Of a stretch of 64,000 bases of DNA, positions 25,633-33,581 are shown piece by piece (within the stretch, counting starts at the first letter, position 1; each line of letters starts with the position of its first letter). The notes below the pieces were generated by a model. It did no database searches, was not told the origin of the DNA, and saw only the letters and a program-made list of their open reading frames with translations. Position numbers and translations under genes: made by a program. Source of the DNA: Natrarchaeobius oligotrophus (GTDB lineage: Archaea > Halobacteriota > Halobacteria > Halobacteriales > Natrialbaceae); assembly GCF_003841465.1 (NCBI RefSeq), contig NZ_REFZ01000005.1:271677-335676 (forward strand), in the 5' to 3' direction.

Positions 25633-26709
25633 TTACGGTGCCCCCACGGGGTGTAGCCCCGCGAACTCGAGTCCGGCCGTCTCCTCTAAGCCGAGCGCGA
25701 TATTGGCGGCGTGGACCGCCTGTCCGGCCGATCCCTTCATCATGTTGTCGATGGCCGAGAAGACGACGATCCGCTCGTTCGACGGATCGAGTTCGAAGCC
25801 GACTTCGGCGTAGTTCGTTCCGGCGACGGCCTTCGGCTCGGGGTAGCGGTAGACGCCGGAGCCGCCGGCGGCCATGCGGACGAACGGCTCGTCTTCGTAA
25901 CAGCCCCTGTAGGCTTTCCAGAGCTCCCCCTTCGAGACCGGTCCCGAGGGGAAGACGTGGCTCGTCGCGCTCGCGCCGCGGATCATGTCCACGGCGTGGC
26001 AGGTAAAGGCGACCGAGGTGCCGAGGAACTGCTCGATCTCGGCCTCGTGGCGGTGGCCCGTCGGCGCGTAGGGGCGAACGACGCCCGAGCGCTCGGGGTG
26101 GCTCGAGGCCTCGCCGCCGCCCGCGCCGCCTTCCGAGGAGCCGACCTTGACGTCGACGACGATCTGCTCTCCACCGTCGAGGATTCCGTGTTCGAACAGC
26201 GGATAGAGTCCGAGGATCGACGCGGTGGCGTTGCAGCCGCCGCCCGCGATGAGTTCGGCTCCCGCGAGGTTCTCGCGGTTGATCTCGGGCAGCGCGTACT
26301 CCGCCTTCTCCAGGTACTCGGGTGCGTCGTGGCCGTCGTACCACTCGTCGTACTGCGCTTCGGTCTCGAGGCGGAAGTCGGCCGAGAGGTCGACGACGGT
26401 GTCCGCGACGTCGAAGAAGTCGTCGATCTGCCCCATCGAGACGCCGTGTGGCGTCGCCGCGAACAGCACGTCGACGGACTCGAGGTCGTCGGGTTCCGTA
26501 AAGCGAAGGTCCGCCCCGCGAAGCGGCGGGTGGACGGAGCCGACGCTCTTGCCGGCTTTCGACCGGCTGGTCACTTCTGCGATCTCGAGGGTCGGATGGG
26601 AAGCGAGCAGGCGAAGCAGTTCGCCGCCCGTGAAGCCGGAGCCGCCGACGACGCTCGCGGTGATGCCCTCCGCTCCGTCGTCGGCGTCGGCCTCGGCTTC
26701 GACCGCCAT
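25633..26709 (-). CDS. argC: [LysW]-glutamyl/aminoadipyl phosphate reductase
   Basis: 358 residues. NADPH-dependent reductase making the LysW-bound semialdehyde. N-terminal Rossmann motif GGSGFTGGELLRLLASHP. The catalytic cysteine is in AGGGCNATASI (about 160). FTCHAVDMIRGASATSHVF and FVRMAAGGSGVYRYPEPK close the active site. The LysY branch is indicated by context. Its ATG overlaps the last base of the argX stop codon. Confidence 0.95.
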   Translation of the reverse strand: MAVEAEADADDGAEGITASVVGGSGFTGGELLRLLASHPTLEIAEVTSRSKAGKSVGSVHPPLRGADLRFTEPDDLESVDVLFAATPHGVSMGQIDDFFDVADTVVDLSADFRLETEAQYDEWYDGHDAPEYLEKAEYALPEINRENLAGAELIAGGGCNATASILGLYPLFEHGILDGGEQIVVDVKVGSSEGGAGGGEASSHPERSGVVRPYAPTGHRHEAEIEQFLGTSVAFTCHAVDMIRGASATSHVFPSGPVSKGELWKAYRGCYEDEPFVRMAAGGSGVYRYPEPKAVAGTNYAEVGFELDPSNERIVVFSAIDNMMKGSAGQAVHAANIALGLEETAGLEFAGLHPVGAP

Positions 26710-27641
26710 CAGTGGGTCACCTCGAGTCCCTCGTCGGCCGCGTCGACCGCCTTCGTCTCGAGCCAGTCGACGACGGTGGCGGCGACGTCGGTGTCGACCG
26801 CGCCGTCGAGGGCCTTGAACTCGACGGTGTGGTTGACTTCGTGGACGGTGTACCGCTGGCCAGACTCCGTCTGGCTGCCCTCCGAGTGTGACTCGGAGAC
26901 GTCTTCAGTTTCCATCAGGTCGATCCCGAGCAGCCCGCCGCCGACGGCGTCGCTCGCCTGTGCGACGAGCTTTCTGGCCTCGTCGTCGGGTTCGAAGACG
27001 TCCGTCTCGGCACCTTTGGCCGCGTTCGTGATCCAGTGGTCCGACGAGCGAACCATGCCGGCGATCGGCTCGCCGTCGGCCGCGAGCACGCGAATGTCGC
27101 GACCGGGTTTCTCGACGAACTCCTGGACGTAGAACACCTTGTGCTCGTAGTGGCCGAGCGTCGCCTTGTGCTCTAAGATCGCCTCGGCGGCGTCCGGCGA
27201 GTCGATCTTGGCCATCAGCCGACCCCAGGAGCCGACGACGGGTTTGAGCACGCAGGGGTAGCCGAAGCTCTCGATGGCGTCCATCGCGGTCTCTTTCGTG
27301 AACGCGACTTTCGTCGCGGGCGTCGGCACGCCCGCCTCCTCGAGCGCGAGGCTGTTTTTCACCTTGTCCGCGCAGATCTCGGCCGTCTCGTGGCTGTTGA
27401 TCACGGGCACGCCGTACGCCTCGAGGAACTTCGTGGCGTACAGGCTGCGGCTCGTGGCGAGACAGCGATCGACGACGACGTCGACCTCCGAGAACTCCTC
27501 GGGAACCTCGCCGACGTCGAACTCCTGTTTGCGGACGTCGATCTTCTCGACCTCGTGGTCGCGCTCGCGAAGCTCGTTGAGCAGCAGCTTCTCGTCCTTG
27601 CGGATTCGGGAGTAGAGTATTCCTACCTTCACTCGAACCAC
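26709..27641 (-). CDS. argX: Glutamate/aminoadipate-LysW ligase (RimK-like ATP-grasp)
   Basis: 310 residues. ATP-grasp ligase joining the substrate amino group to the LysW C-terminal Glu. Motifs: ICADKVKNSLALEEAGVPTPAT, CVLKPVVGSWGRLMAKI (ATP loop), YVQEFVEKPGRDIRVL, GIDLMETE, and VHEVNHTVEFKAL near the metal site. A 20-residue acidic insertion (ETEDVSESHSEG...) sits just before that last motif. GTG 27641 is used; GTG 27632 gives MKVGILYSRIRKDEK and is equally likely. In haloarchaea lysine is made by the DAP route, so glutamate (arginine synthesis) is the likely substrate. Confidence 0.92.
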   Translation of the reverse strand: MVRVKVGILYSRIRKDEKLLLNELRERDHEVEKIDVRKQEFDVGEVPEEFSEVDVVVDRCLATSRSLYATKFLEAYGVPVINSHETAEICADKVKNSLALEEAGVPTPATKVAFTKETAMDAIESFGYPCVLKPVVGSWGRLMAKIDSPDAAEAILEHKATLGHYEHKVFYVQEFVEKPGRDIRVLAADGEPIAGMVRSSDHWITNAAKGAETDVFEPDDEARKLVAQASDAVGGGLLGIDLMETEDVSESHSEGSQTESGQRYTVHEVNHTVEFKALDGAVDTDVAATVVDWLETKAVDAADEGLEVTH

Positions 27642-27690
27642 CCCTGACGGGGATCAGCCAAACGCGGCTGTGTCGCGACCGTCTGCAAGG

Positions 27691-27855
27691 TCACTCACCC
27701 CAGTCCTCTTCGAGCTCGGGGGCTCGCTCGAGGACTGGCGGCTCGGTGTCGACGACTTCCAGTTCGGCTCCGCAGGTGGTACAGTCAACGATCTCTCCAA
27801 CCTCCAGATCGTCGTGAAGGGACACCTCGGCCCCACACTCGACGCATTCGGTCAT
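27691..27855 (-). CDS. lysW: LysW/ArgW amino-group carrier protein
   Basis: 54 residues from ATG 27855. The Zn ribbon is formed by CVECGAEV (residues 4-7) and CTTCGAEL (about 24-27). The protein ends in EEDWGE, the C-terminal EDWGE signature whose last Glu receives the substrate amino group. It acts as a protein protecting group so the intermediates of arginine synthesis stay tethered. It lies 49 bases before argX. A TTTAAGG element on this strand (27883-27889) is 28 bases from the start, so argW through argF is probably one leaderless transcript. Confidence 0.96.
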   Translation of the reverse strand: MTECVECGAEVSLHDDLEVGEIVDCTTCGAELEVVDTEPPVLERAPELEEDWGE

Positions 27856-27882
27856 TGTACTCGCAACTGCGCGCCGATCACC

Positions 27883-27889
27883 CTTAAAG
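27883..27889 (-). promoter_or_regulatory. TATA-like element of the argW operon
   Basis: On the minus strand it reads CTTTAAG, 28 bases from the argW ATG, in an AT-rich patch (27880-27920). This separates argGH from argW-X-C-B-D-E-F as transcription units. Confidence 0.45.
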
Positions 27890-28041
27890 CCTTCGAACTT
27901 AACAGCAAAATTATACTATCTGCACCGTCCTCTATCCGACCGCTGACGCCATTTCACCGCAATTTCAGTTTGACATATCATGTAGTGATTATTTCGTCCC
28001 CTCGCGGGGACCGCCGCCGCGGCGTCGGACGTGAAACGACG

Positions 28042-29577
28042 TCAGACATAGTCGTTCACCTCCGTCCGAAGCGCCTCGTGAGCCGCCTCGAGCGCGTCCG
28101 TCGCAGCGTCCGTCGCCTCCCGATCGGCCGAGCGCGCCGCGCGCGCGGATTCGAGTTGCGTCGCGACCTCCTCGGGGGCGGGTCCACCGCGGGAGTTCCG
28201 ACTCGCGACGCTCTCGGCCGGTTCGAGGGCGTCCTCGACGGCCTCGCGGTCGACGTAGGACTCGAGTGGCTCCTCGAGGACGGCCTCGGCTGCGGCCGCT
28301 ATGTCGGCGTACTCGTCGCCTCGTTCGGCGGCGACGGCGACGACCTCGTGGGCCGTCCGGAACGGCAGCCCGTTCGCGGCGAGCAGGTCGGCGACGCCGG
28401 TCGCCGTCGAAAAGCCCGCGCCGGCTTCGTCGGCCAGGGCGTCCCCGTTCCAGTCGGCCGTCGCGACCGCGCCGGCGGCGACCTCGCTCGCCTCGGTGAC
28501 CGCGTCGGCGGTCTCCCAGGCGTGGGTCGTCGCCCGCTGGAGGTCGCGGTTGTACGCGCGGGGCAGCCCCTTGAGCGTCGTCGTCAGCCCCTGGACGCCG
28601 CCCGCCGCGTTGCCCGCGACCGCGCGGACGAGTTCGAGCGTGTCCGGGTTCTTCTTCTGGGGCATGATCGACGACGTCGAGGAGTAGTCGTCCGCGAGGT
28701 CTACGAAGCCGCGGTTCGCGAAGACGACCAGGTCCTCCGCGAGCCCCGACAGCGTCGTCGCGTGCGTCGACAGCGCCTGGGTCGTCTCGAGCAGGAAGTC
28801 CCGGCTCGAGGCGGCGTCCATCGAGTTCTCGACGAGGCCGTCGAACCCGAGCAGTTCGGCGGTGCGCTCGCGGTCGACGTCGAACGTCGTTCCGGCGAAG
28901 GCGGCCGCGCCCAGCGGCGACTCGTTGATCCGGTCGTACGCCTCGAGCAACCGCGCGGTGTCGCGACGGACCGCTCCCTCGTAGGAGAGCGCCCAGTGTG
29001 CGACGGTGGTCGGCTGGGCCGGCTGGAGGTGGGTGTAGCCGGGCATGATCGTCTCGCCGTGCTCGGCCGCGACCGCACACAGCGACTCGCGGAGCGCGAG
29101 CGTCGTCTCGACCGCGTCGAGAACGTCCTCGCGCAGTCGGTAGCGGATGCAGGTCGCGACCTCGTCGTTGCGCGAGCGCGCGGTGTGCATCCGGCCACCC
29201 TCCTCGCCGACGCGCTGGATGACGGCCGTCTCGATCGCCTCGTGGACGTCCTCGCCGTCGGGCAGCGAGCCGTGGCCGTCGACTTCGATCGCGTCGAGCG
29301 CGGTGAGGACGTCGCCGGCCACGCCGTCCTCGACGATTCCCCGCTCGGCCAGCATGACGACGTGCGCGCGGTCGACCTCGAGGTCGGCCTCGAAGATCCG
29401 CTCGTCGGCTGCAAGCGAGGAGAGGAAGCTCCGGGCGGGGCCGCCGCTGAAGCGGTCCCGGCGGACGACGCCCGACCCGTCGTCCCGGCGATCCGAAGAC
29501 GGCTCGCCGCCGTCGGTCGCGACCGCGGGCTCGAGTTCGGAGCGGCCGTCGTCGTCGCGAGCGCTCTCCTCGGTCAT
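28042..29577 (-). CDS. argH: Argininosuccinate lyase
   Basis: 511 residues from ATG 29577. Splits argininosuccinate into arginine and fumarate. The fumarase-superfamily signature SSIMPQKKNPDTLELVRA is present at about residue 310. MHTARSRNDEVATCIR (about 115) and YTHLQPAQPTTVAHW carry the substrate-binding and catalytic His residues. The first 40 residues are an acidic extra tail. It begins two bases after the argG stop, so argGH is one unit. Confidence 0.96.
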   Translation of the reverse strand: MTEESARDDDGRSELEPAVATDGGEPSSDRRDDGSGVVRRDRFSGGPARSFLSSLAADERIFEADLEVDRAHVVMLAERGIVEDGVAGDVLTALDAIEVDGHGSLPDGEDVHEAIETAVIQRVGEEGGRMHTARSRNDEVATCIRYRLREDVLDAVETTLALRESLCAVAAEHGETIMPGYTHLQPAQPTTVAHWALSYEGAVRRDTARLLEAYDRINESPLGAAAFAGTTFDVDRERTAELLGFDGLVENSMDAASSRDFLLETTQALSTHATTLSGLAEDLVVFANRGFVDLADDYSSTSSIMPQKKNPDTLELVRAVAGNAAGGVQGLTTTLKGLPRAYNRDLQRATTHAWETADAVTEASEVAAGAVATADWNGDALADEAGAGFSTATGVADLLAANGLPFRTAHEVVAVAAERGDEYADIAAAAEAVLEEPLESYVDREAVEDALEPAESVASRNSRGGPAPEEVATQLESARAARSADREATDAATDALEAAHEALRTEVNDYV

Positions 29578-29579
29578 GA

Positions 29580-30764
29580 CTAGTCGTCCTCGTCGATCAC
29601 GCTGTTCGCGAGGCGGCGCTGGAAGCCGTGGTACTTCGCGACGCCGGTCGCGTCCTCCTGGTCGATCTTGCCGACCGACTCGGTGTCGAAGGAGGCGTGC
29701 TCGGCCGAGTAGGCGGCGTACTCGCTGTCGCGTGCGACCGCGCGGGCCTGCCCGCCCTCGAAGCGGATCGTCACCGTTCCCGTGACGCGCTTTTGGGTCT
29801 CGTCGATGAAGCCCTCGAGCGCGCTCACGAGCGGCGCGTCGATCAGCCCCTCGTAGCCCTTCTTCGCCCAGCGCTGATCGATCAGCTGTTTGAACTCGCG
29901 TTCTTCCTGCGTGAGCACGAGCCCCTCGAGCGCTTCGTGGGCGTTGAGCAGCGTCGTCGCCGCCGGGTGTTCGTAGTTCTCTCGGACCTTCAGCCCGAGC
30001 ATGCGGTCTTCCATCGAGTCCGTGCGACCGACGCCGTAGGTGCCGGCGACCTCGTTCAGGTGCTCGATCAGCGAGACGGGATCCATCTCCTCGCCGTCGA
30101 TGGCGGTCGGATACCCGTTCTCGAACGTAATCTCGATCTCTTCGGTGTCGCCCGAGGGATCGTCCGTCCAGTCGTAGATCTCCTTCGGCGGGACGTAGTT
30201 CGGGTCCTCGAGTTCGTCGCCCTCGACGGAGCGGCTCCAGAGGTTGGTGTCGATCGACCAGTCGCCGCCGCTGCCGCCCTCGACGGGGAGGTCCTTCTCG
30301 TCGGCGTACTCCTGTTCCCACTCGCGGGTGAGCCCCAGTTCGCGCACCGGCGCGATGACCTCGAGGTCGGAGTCGCGCCAGACGGCCTCGAATCGCAGCT
30401 GATCGTTTCCTTTCCCGGTGCAGCCGTGGGCGATGCCGGTACAGCCCTGTTCCTCGGCGACCTCGAGGATCGCCGACGCGATCACGGGGCGAGCGAGCGC
30501 CGTTCCCAGCGGGTACCCCTGGTAGGTCGCGTTCGCGCGAACGCTGTCGAAACAGAGGTCCGCGAACTCGGCTTTCGCGTCCACGACGTAGTGTTCCAGG
30601 TTGAGCGCTTCGGCGGTTTCCTCGGCTTCCTCGAACTCCTCGGCCGGCTGACCGACGTCGACGGTCACGCCGATTACCTCGTCGTATCCGTACTCCTCCT
30701 CGAGCAGCGGGACACAGACGGTCGTGTCGAGCCCGCCTGAGAACGCAAGTGCAACGCGTGTCAT
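29580..30764 (-). CDS. argG: Argininosuccinate synthase
   Basis: 394 residues. Joins citrulline and aspartate using ATP. It has the PP-loop VALAFSGGLDTTVCVPLL, GCTGKGNDQLRFE, SRSVEGDELEDP and GRTDSMEDRMLGLKVRENYEHPAA. An AT-rich upstream region (30795-30825) with an AAATTC/GAATTT inverted repeat may be its promoter and operator. First gene of the argG-argH unit. Confidence 0.97.
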   Translation of the reverse strand: MTRVALAFSGGLDTTVCVPLLEEEYGYDEVIGVTVDVGQPAEEFEEAEETAEALNLEHYVVDAKAEFADLCFDSVRANATYQGYPLGTALARPVIASAILEVAEEQGCTGIAHGCTGKGNDQLRFEAVWRDSDLEVIAPVRELGLTREWEQEYADEKDLPVEGGSGGDWSIDTNLWSRSVEGDELEDPNYVPPKEIYDWTDDPSGDTEEIEITFENGYPTAIDGEEMDPVSLIEHLNEVAGTYGVGRTDSMEDRMLGLKVRENYEHPAATTLLNAHEALEGLVLTQEEREFKQLIDQRWAKKGYEGLIDAPLVSALEGFIDETQKRVTGTVTIRFEGGQARAVARDSEYAAYSAEHASFDTESVGKIDQEDATGVAKYHGFQRRLANSVIDEDD

Positions 30765-31081
30765 GTCGTACTCGAGTACAGCGTGAGGACGGACTTAAAT
30801 TCACTGATTTAGATTAAGAATTTTAATTGTAGAGCGGGTGCTGCGTGAGAAACAGGCATTCTCGGGAACTGGAACGTTCGATCGATCGACGGCGGTGGTG
30901 GAGTAGAGTACGGGCTCAGCGAGCCCGTCGCCGGGGTCGTCGCGATCGCGGCGGAGAAACGGTCCCGTCGGTACCGATCGCGGCGGATACGGACCCGACG
31001 GAGCGACTCATTGGGGTGCGATAGTGAGCGGTCAGTATTAAGTCCTGCTACTCGTCCGCCCGCGGCGAGGGGCCGTTCGCG
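30765..31081. promoter_or_regulatory. AT-rich upstream region of argG, then unassigned intergenic DNA
   Basis: The stretch 30795-30830 is unusually AT-rich. It contains TTAAATTC and GAATTTTAA arms about 15 bases apart, overlapping the expected promoter of argG. The rest (30840-31081) is GC-rich and holds no credible gene. Confidence 0.4.
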
Positions 31082-32269
31082 CTACTCGTCGTCCGGTAGC
31101 GAAAGCACGTTCTCGCGGCCGATCCGGAACACCTCGATCTCGCCGTCCTCGCGCAGGCCGCTTACGACCTGGCTCGTCTTCGCTTCGGTCCACTCGAGTT
31201 CGGAGACGACCTCCTGCTGTTTGATCCGCCCGCCGTGCTCCTCGAGCAGCCGAAGGACGCGCTCTTCGTTGCTCAACAGCTCTGCCGGCGGGCCGTTCGG
31301 TTGGCCCGCGTCGTCCGTCGACCCGTTCGGGGCTGGCGGCGTCTCGGCGGGTGGTGTGGCGGTCGGTGTCCCGCCATCGCCCGCACGGTGTCTGATGAGC
31401 CAGCCGACGGTGCCGGCGAGCGCGAGCAGCGCGAGCGCACCGCCGACGGCGAGCCAGGGCATCGACGGGCTCTGTTCCGGTTCGACGGGTTCGTCGGCCG
31501 GGCTGCCGTTTTCGATCAGGACGATCCACGGCTGTTCGTCGGTGAACTCGGTTCCGTCGCCGTCCCAGAAGATCGAGTTGTCCGGCGGATCGTCGGGGGA
31601 GGGATCCACCTCGCGGACGGCGTACGATTCGGGCCAGAACAGCTGCAGGGTCGTATCGTCGACGAGCGTAAAACCGGCGAGCGCGTCGCCCGCTTCGATC
31701 CGGTTCAACTCGACGTGGGCGAACGACGACCACTGGAACGTAAACTCGACGTGGCCGAGGTTCCGCGGCGCGGAACTCGTGTCCGTCTCCACCCCGACGT
31801 TCGAAATCTCCATCTCACGGCCGGTTTTGTTCTCCCCTTCGACCAGAATCTCGTTCCAGTCCGATCGTTCGCGGTCCGCGTACTCGTCGGGATTCGCCTC
31901 GACGTCGTCTCGCAACGTCTCCCAGTTTCCGGCCGAATCGTTGTCGAACCGATAGTCGACGACGAACGTCGCGGATCCGTTCTCGTGCAGGAATACGTCG
32001 ATGTGTACCTCCTTGGCATCGTCGAGCCGAGCGCTCTCGTCCGGCTCTTCGTCCTCGTCTTGGCCGTCATCGGGATCGTCTTCGTCGGCTTGTTCGCTCT
32101 CGTTTAGCGCCCCGTCGTCCTGGTCGCTCTCGGCTGGTTCCTCCTGGAGCACGGGACTTCCCGTGCCGGCGTCTGCCACCACAGCAGCCGAAACCGACGG
32201 AACGAGCGCGATCGAGCACCCAAGCACCACGAGCACACAGACGAGGGCCCGTAGCCCCCTCGCATCCAT
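31082..32269 (-). CDS. Membrane-anchored protein with C-terminal winged-helix domain
   Basis: 395 residues. An N-terminal signal peptide (LRALVCVLVVLGCSIALVPSVSA) is followed by a highly acidic spacer. An extracellular beta-rich domain (about 85-255: VHIDVFLHENGSATFVVDYRF; LGHVEFTFQWSSFAHVEL) comes next, then one membrane helix (MPWLAVGGALALLALAGTVGWLI). The cytoplasmic part (about 325-393) has a winged-helix pattern: ERVLRLLEEHGGRIKQQEVVSELEWTEAKTSQVVSGLREDGEIEVFRIG. It looks like a one-component transmembrane regulator that senses outside and binds DNA inside. Divergent from the small membrane protein at 32356. Confidence 0.8.
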   Translation of the reverse strand: MDARGLRALVCVLVVLGCSIALVPSVSAAVVADAGTGSPVLQEEPAESDQDDGALNESEQADEDDPDDGQDEDEEPDESARLDDAKEVHIDVFLHENGSATFVVDYRFDNDSAGNWETLRDDVEANPDEYADRERSDWNEILVEGENKTGREMEISNVGVETDTSSAPRNLGHVEFTFQWSSFAHVELNRIEAGDALAGFTLVDDTTLQLFWPESYAVREVDPSPDDPPDNSIFWDGDGTEFTDEQPWIVLIENGSPADEPVEPEQSPSMPWLAVGGALALLALAGTVGWLIRHRAGDGGTPTATPPAETPPAPNGSTDDAGQPNGPPAELLSNEERVLRLLEEHGGRIKQQEVVSELEWTEAKTSQVVSGLREDGEIEVFRIGRENVLSLPDDE

Positions 32270-32355
32270 TATGAAGACATGTCGTAGCCGACTAAATAGG
32301 TCTTTCCGACCGCGACGACGGTGCGTTTTTCACACAGTCACGCGAAGCTGAACGT

Positions 32356-32541
32356 ATGGACCGTACTCGCGGATCGATCGAGGTCGAAACGCTGCTGAAG
32401 ATCGTTCTCGCGCTGGTCGCCGTTCTCCTCGTGATAGAGGTTCTGAGCGCGCTGATCAGCGGACTGCTCGGGCTCGTCAGACCGCTGCTGATGGTCGCAA
32501 TTTTGCTGGTCATCGTTCTCTGGTTGTTCGACCGCCTCTAA
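32356..32541 (+). CDS. Small membrane protein, function unknown
   Basis: 61 residues. A short basic/acidic N terminus (MDRTRGSIEVETLL) is followed by two hydrophobic stretches (KIVLALVAVLLVIEVLSALIS and PLLMVAILLVIVLWLF) with a short turn between. It resembles the many small DUF membrane proteins of haloarchaea. Start at ATG 32356. It is divergent from the winged-helix membrane protein; a shared control region is possible. Confidence 0.65.
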   Translation: MDRTRGSIEVETLLKIVLALVAVLLVIEVLSALISGLLGLVRPLLMVAILLVIVLWLFDRL

Positions 32542-32632
32542 CCCTCGAGCCACCGCGTTGTCGCCTCGAGCCACCGAAGCTGTCGTCTCGAAACGCCACA
32601 CTCATAGGTCGACGGCCCGTACCTCCGTCGAA

Positions 32633-33133
32633 GTGTACAGCGTCAACGTTCCGGTTCCCGGACGCGTTCGGACCCTCGCGAACGACCTCTATCCGGAACT
32701 CGTCGGATTCGATAGCGTCCGCGAGGACCACTCCTGTCTCCTCAAGCGCCTCGGCGACGCCGATCACGTCTCACAGCTCCAACACCGCGCCCACCGGGCG
32801 CTCGAGGGTACGCCGGCGGTCGAAGCGCGAATCGACGGCATCGACTACTTCGCCGACCCGCCGCTTGGAGCCGCCCCCGTCGTCTACCTCGCCGTCGAGA
32901 GCCCCGGACTCGAGTCGATCCACGCGGACCTCACCGAGACGTTCGACGCGGTCGACGGACTCGAGGGAAGCGATTACGTACCCCACGTAACGCTGGCCCG
33001 CGGCGGCGACGCCGCCGACGCCAGACGGCTGGCCGGCCGCGAGATCGAGCCGATCACCTGGACCGTCAGCGAACTCGAGTTCTGGGACGGCGCGTACCGG
33101 CTCCCGGTCAGTCGGGTGTCGCTGCCCGCCTGA
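32633..33133 (+). CDS. 2'-5' RNA ligase / cyclic phosphodiesterase family protein
   Basis: 166 residues from GTG 32633 (VYSVNVPVPGRVRTLA). The 2H phosphoesterase fold needs two HxT/S motifs. The second is clear (YVPHVTLARGGD, about 123) while the first is HSCL in VREDHSCLLKRLG (about 30), so it is altered. The family cleaves 2',3'-cyclic phosphates or ligates RNA ends; with a modified first motif the activity is uncertain. Confidence 0.75.
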   Translation: MYSVNVPVPGRVRTLANDLYPELVGFDSVREDHSCLLKRLGDADHVSQLQHRAHRALEGTPAVEARIDGIDYFADPPLGAAPVVYLAVESPGLESIHADLTETFDAVDGLEGSDYVPHVTLARGGDAADARRLAGREIEPITWTVSELEFWDGAYRLPVSRVSLPA

Positions 33134-33200
33134 TCGATCTGATCCTCCTGGAGGATCGGCCGGAAGCTATTACGTCACGGTGTTGCTATCTCCACTCAGT

Positions 33201-33554
33201 ATGCGCCGACGTGCATTTATTGCACTTTCGACAGCGACCGCGCTCGCAGGGTGTAGCGGCCTACTCGGCGGCGGTGTCGACGCCGAAATCGGACAGAACG
33301 AACGGGTGGAGTTCTCCGCCGACGAGGGCGCGGAGCTTTCGGTCTCGGTCGAAGTGACGGAGATCATCCAGCCCGACGAGGACGAGAGCGACCAGGAGCG
33401 CGACGCGCTGACCTTCCGTCTCGACCACGCGGACGAGGGCGTCGTCGACGTCTGGAGCGTCGAAGACTCGAAGACGTTCGACGTCACGATCGAAACCGGC
33501 GGAACCCACTACGCGATGATCGTCAACGGCGTCGCCGACGTCACCATCGAGTAG
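33201..33554 (+). CDS. Small Tat-type lipoprotein, function unknown
   Basis: 117 residues from ATG 33201. MRRRAFIALSTATALAGC has arginines before a short hydrophobic core and a lipobox Cys at residue 18. The mature part is a small acidic beta domain (VEFSADEGAELSVSVEVTEI; FDVTIETGGTHYAMIVNGVADVTIE). No enzymatic motif. Convergent with the XPD helicase gene, with 27 bases between stops. Confidence 0.7.
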   Translation: MRRRAFIALSTATALAGCSGLLGGGVDAEIGQNERVEFSADEGAELSVSVEVTEIIQPDEDESDQERDALTFRLDHADEGVVDVWSVEDSKTFDVTIETGGTHYAMIVNGVADVTIE

Positions 33555-33581
33555 CCGGCTCGTCGCAGCTCCCGTCGTCGA

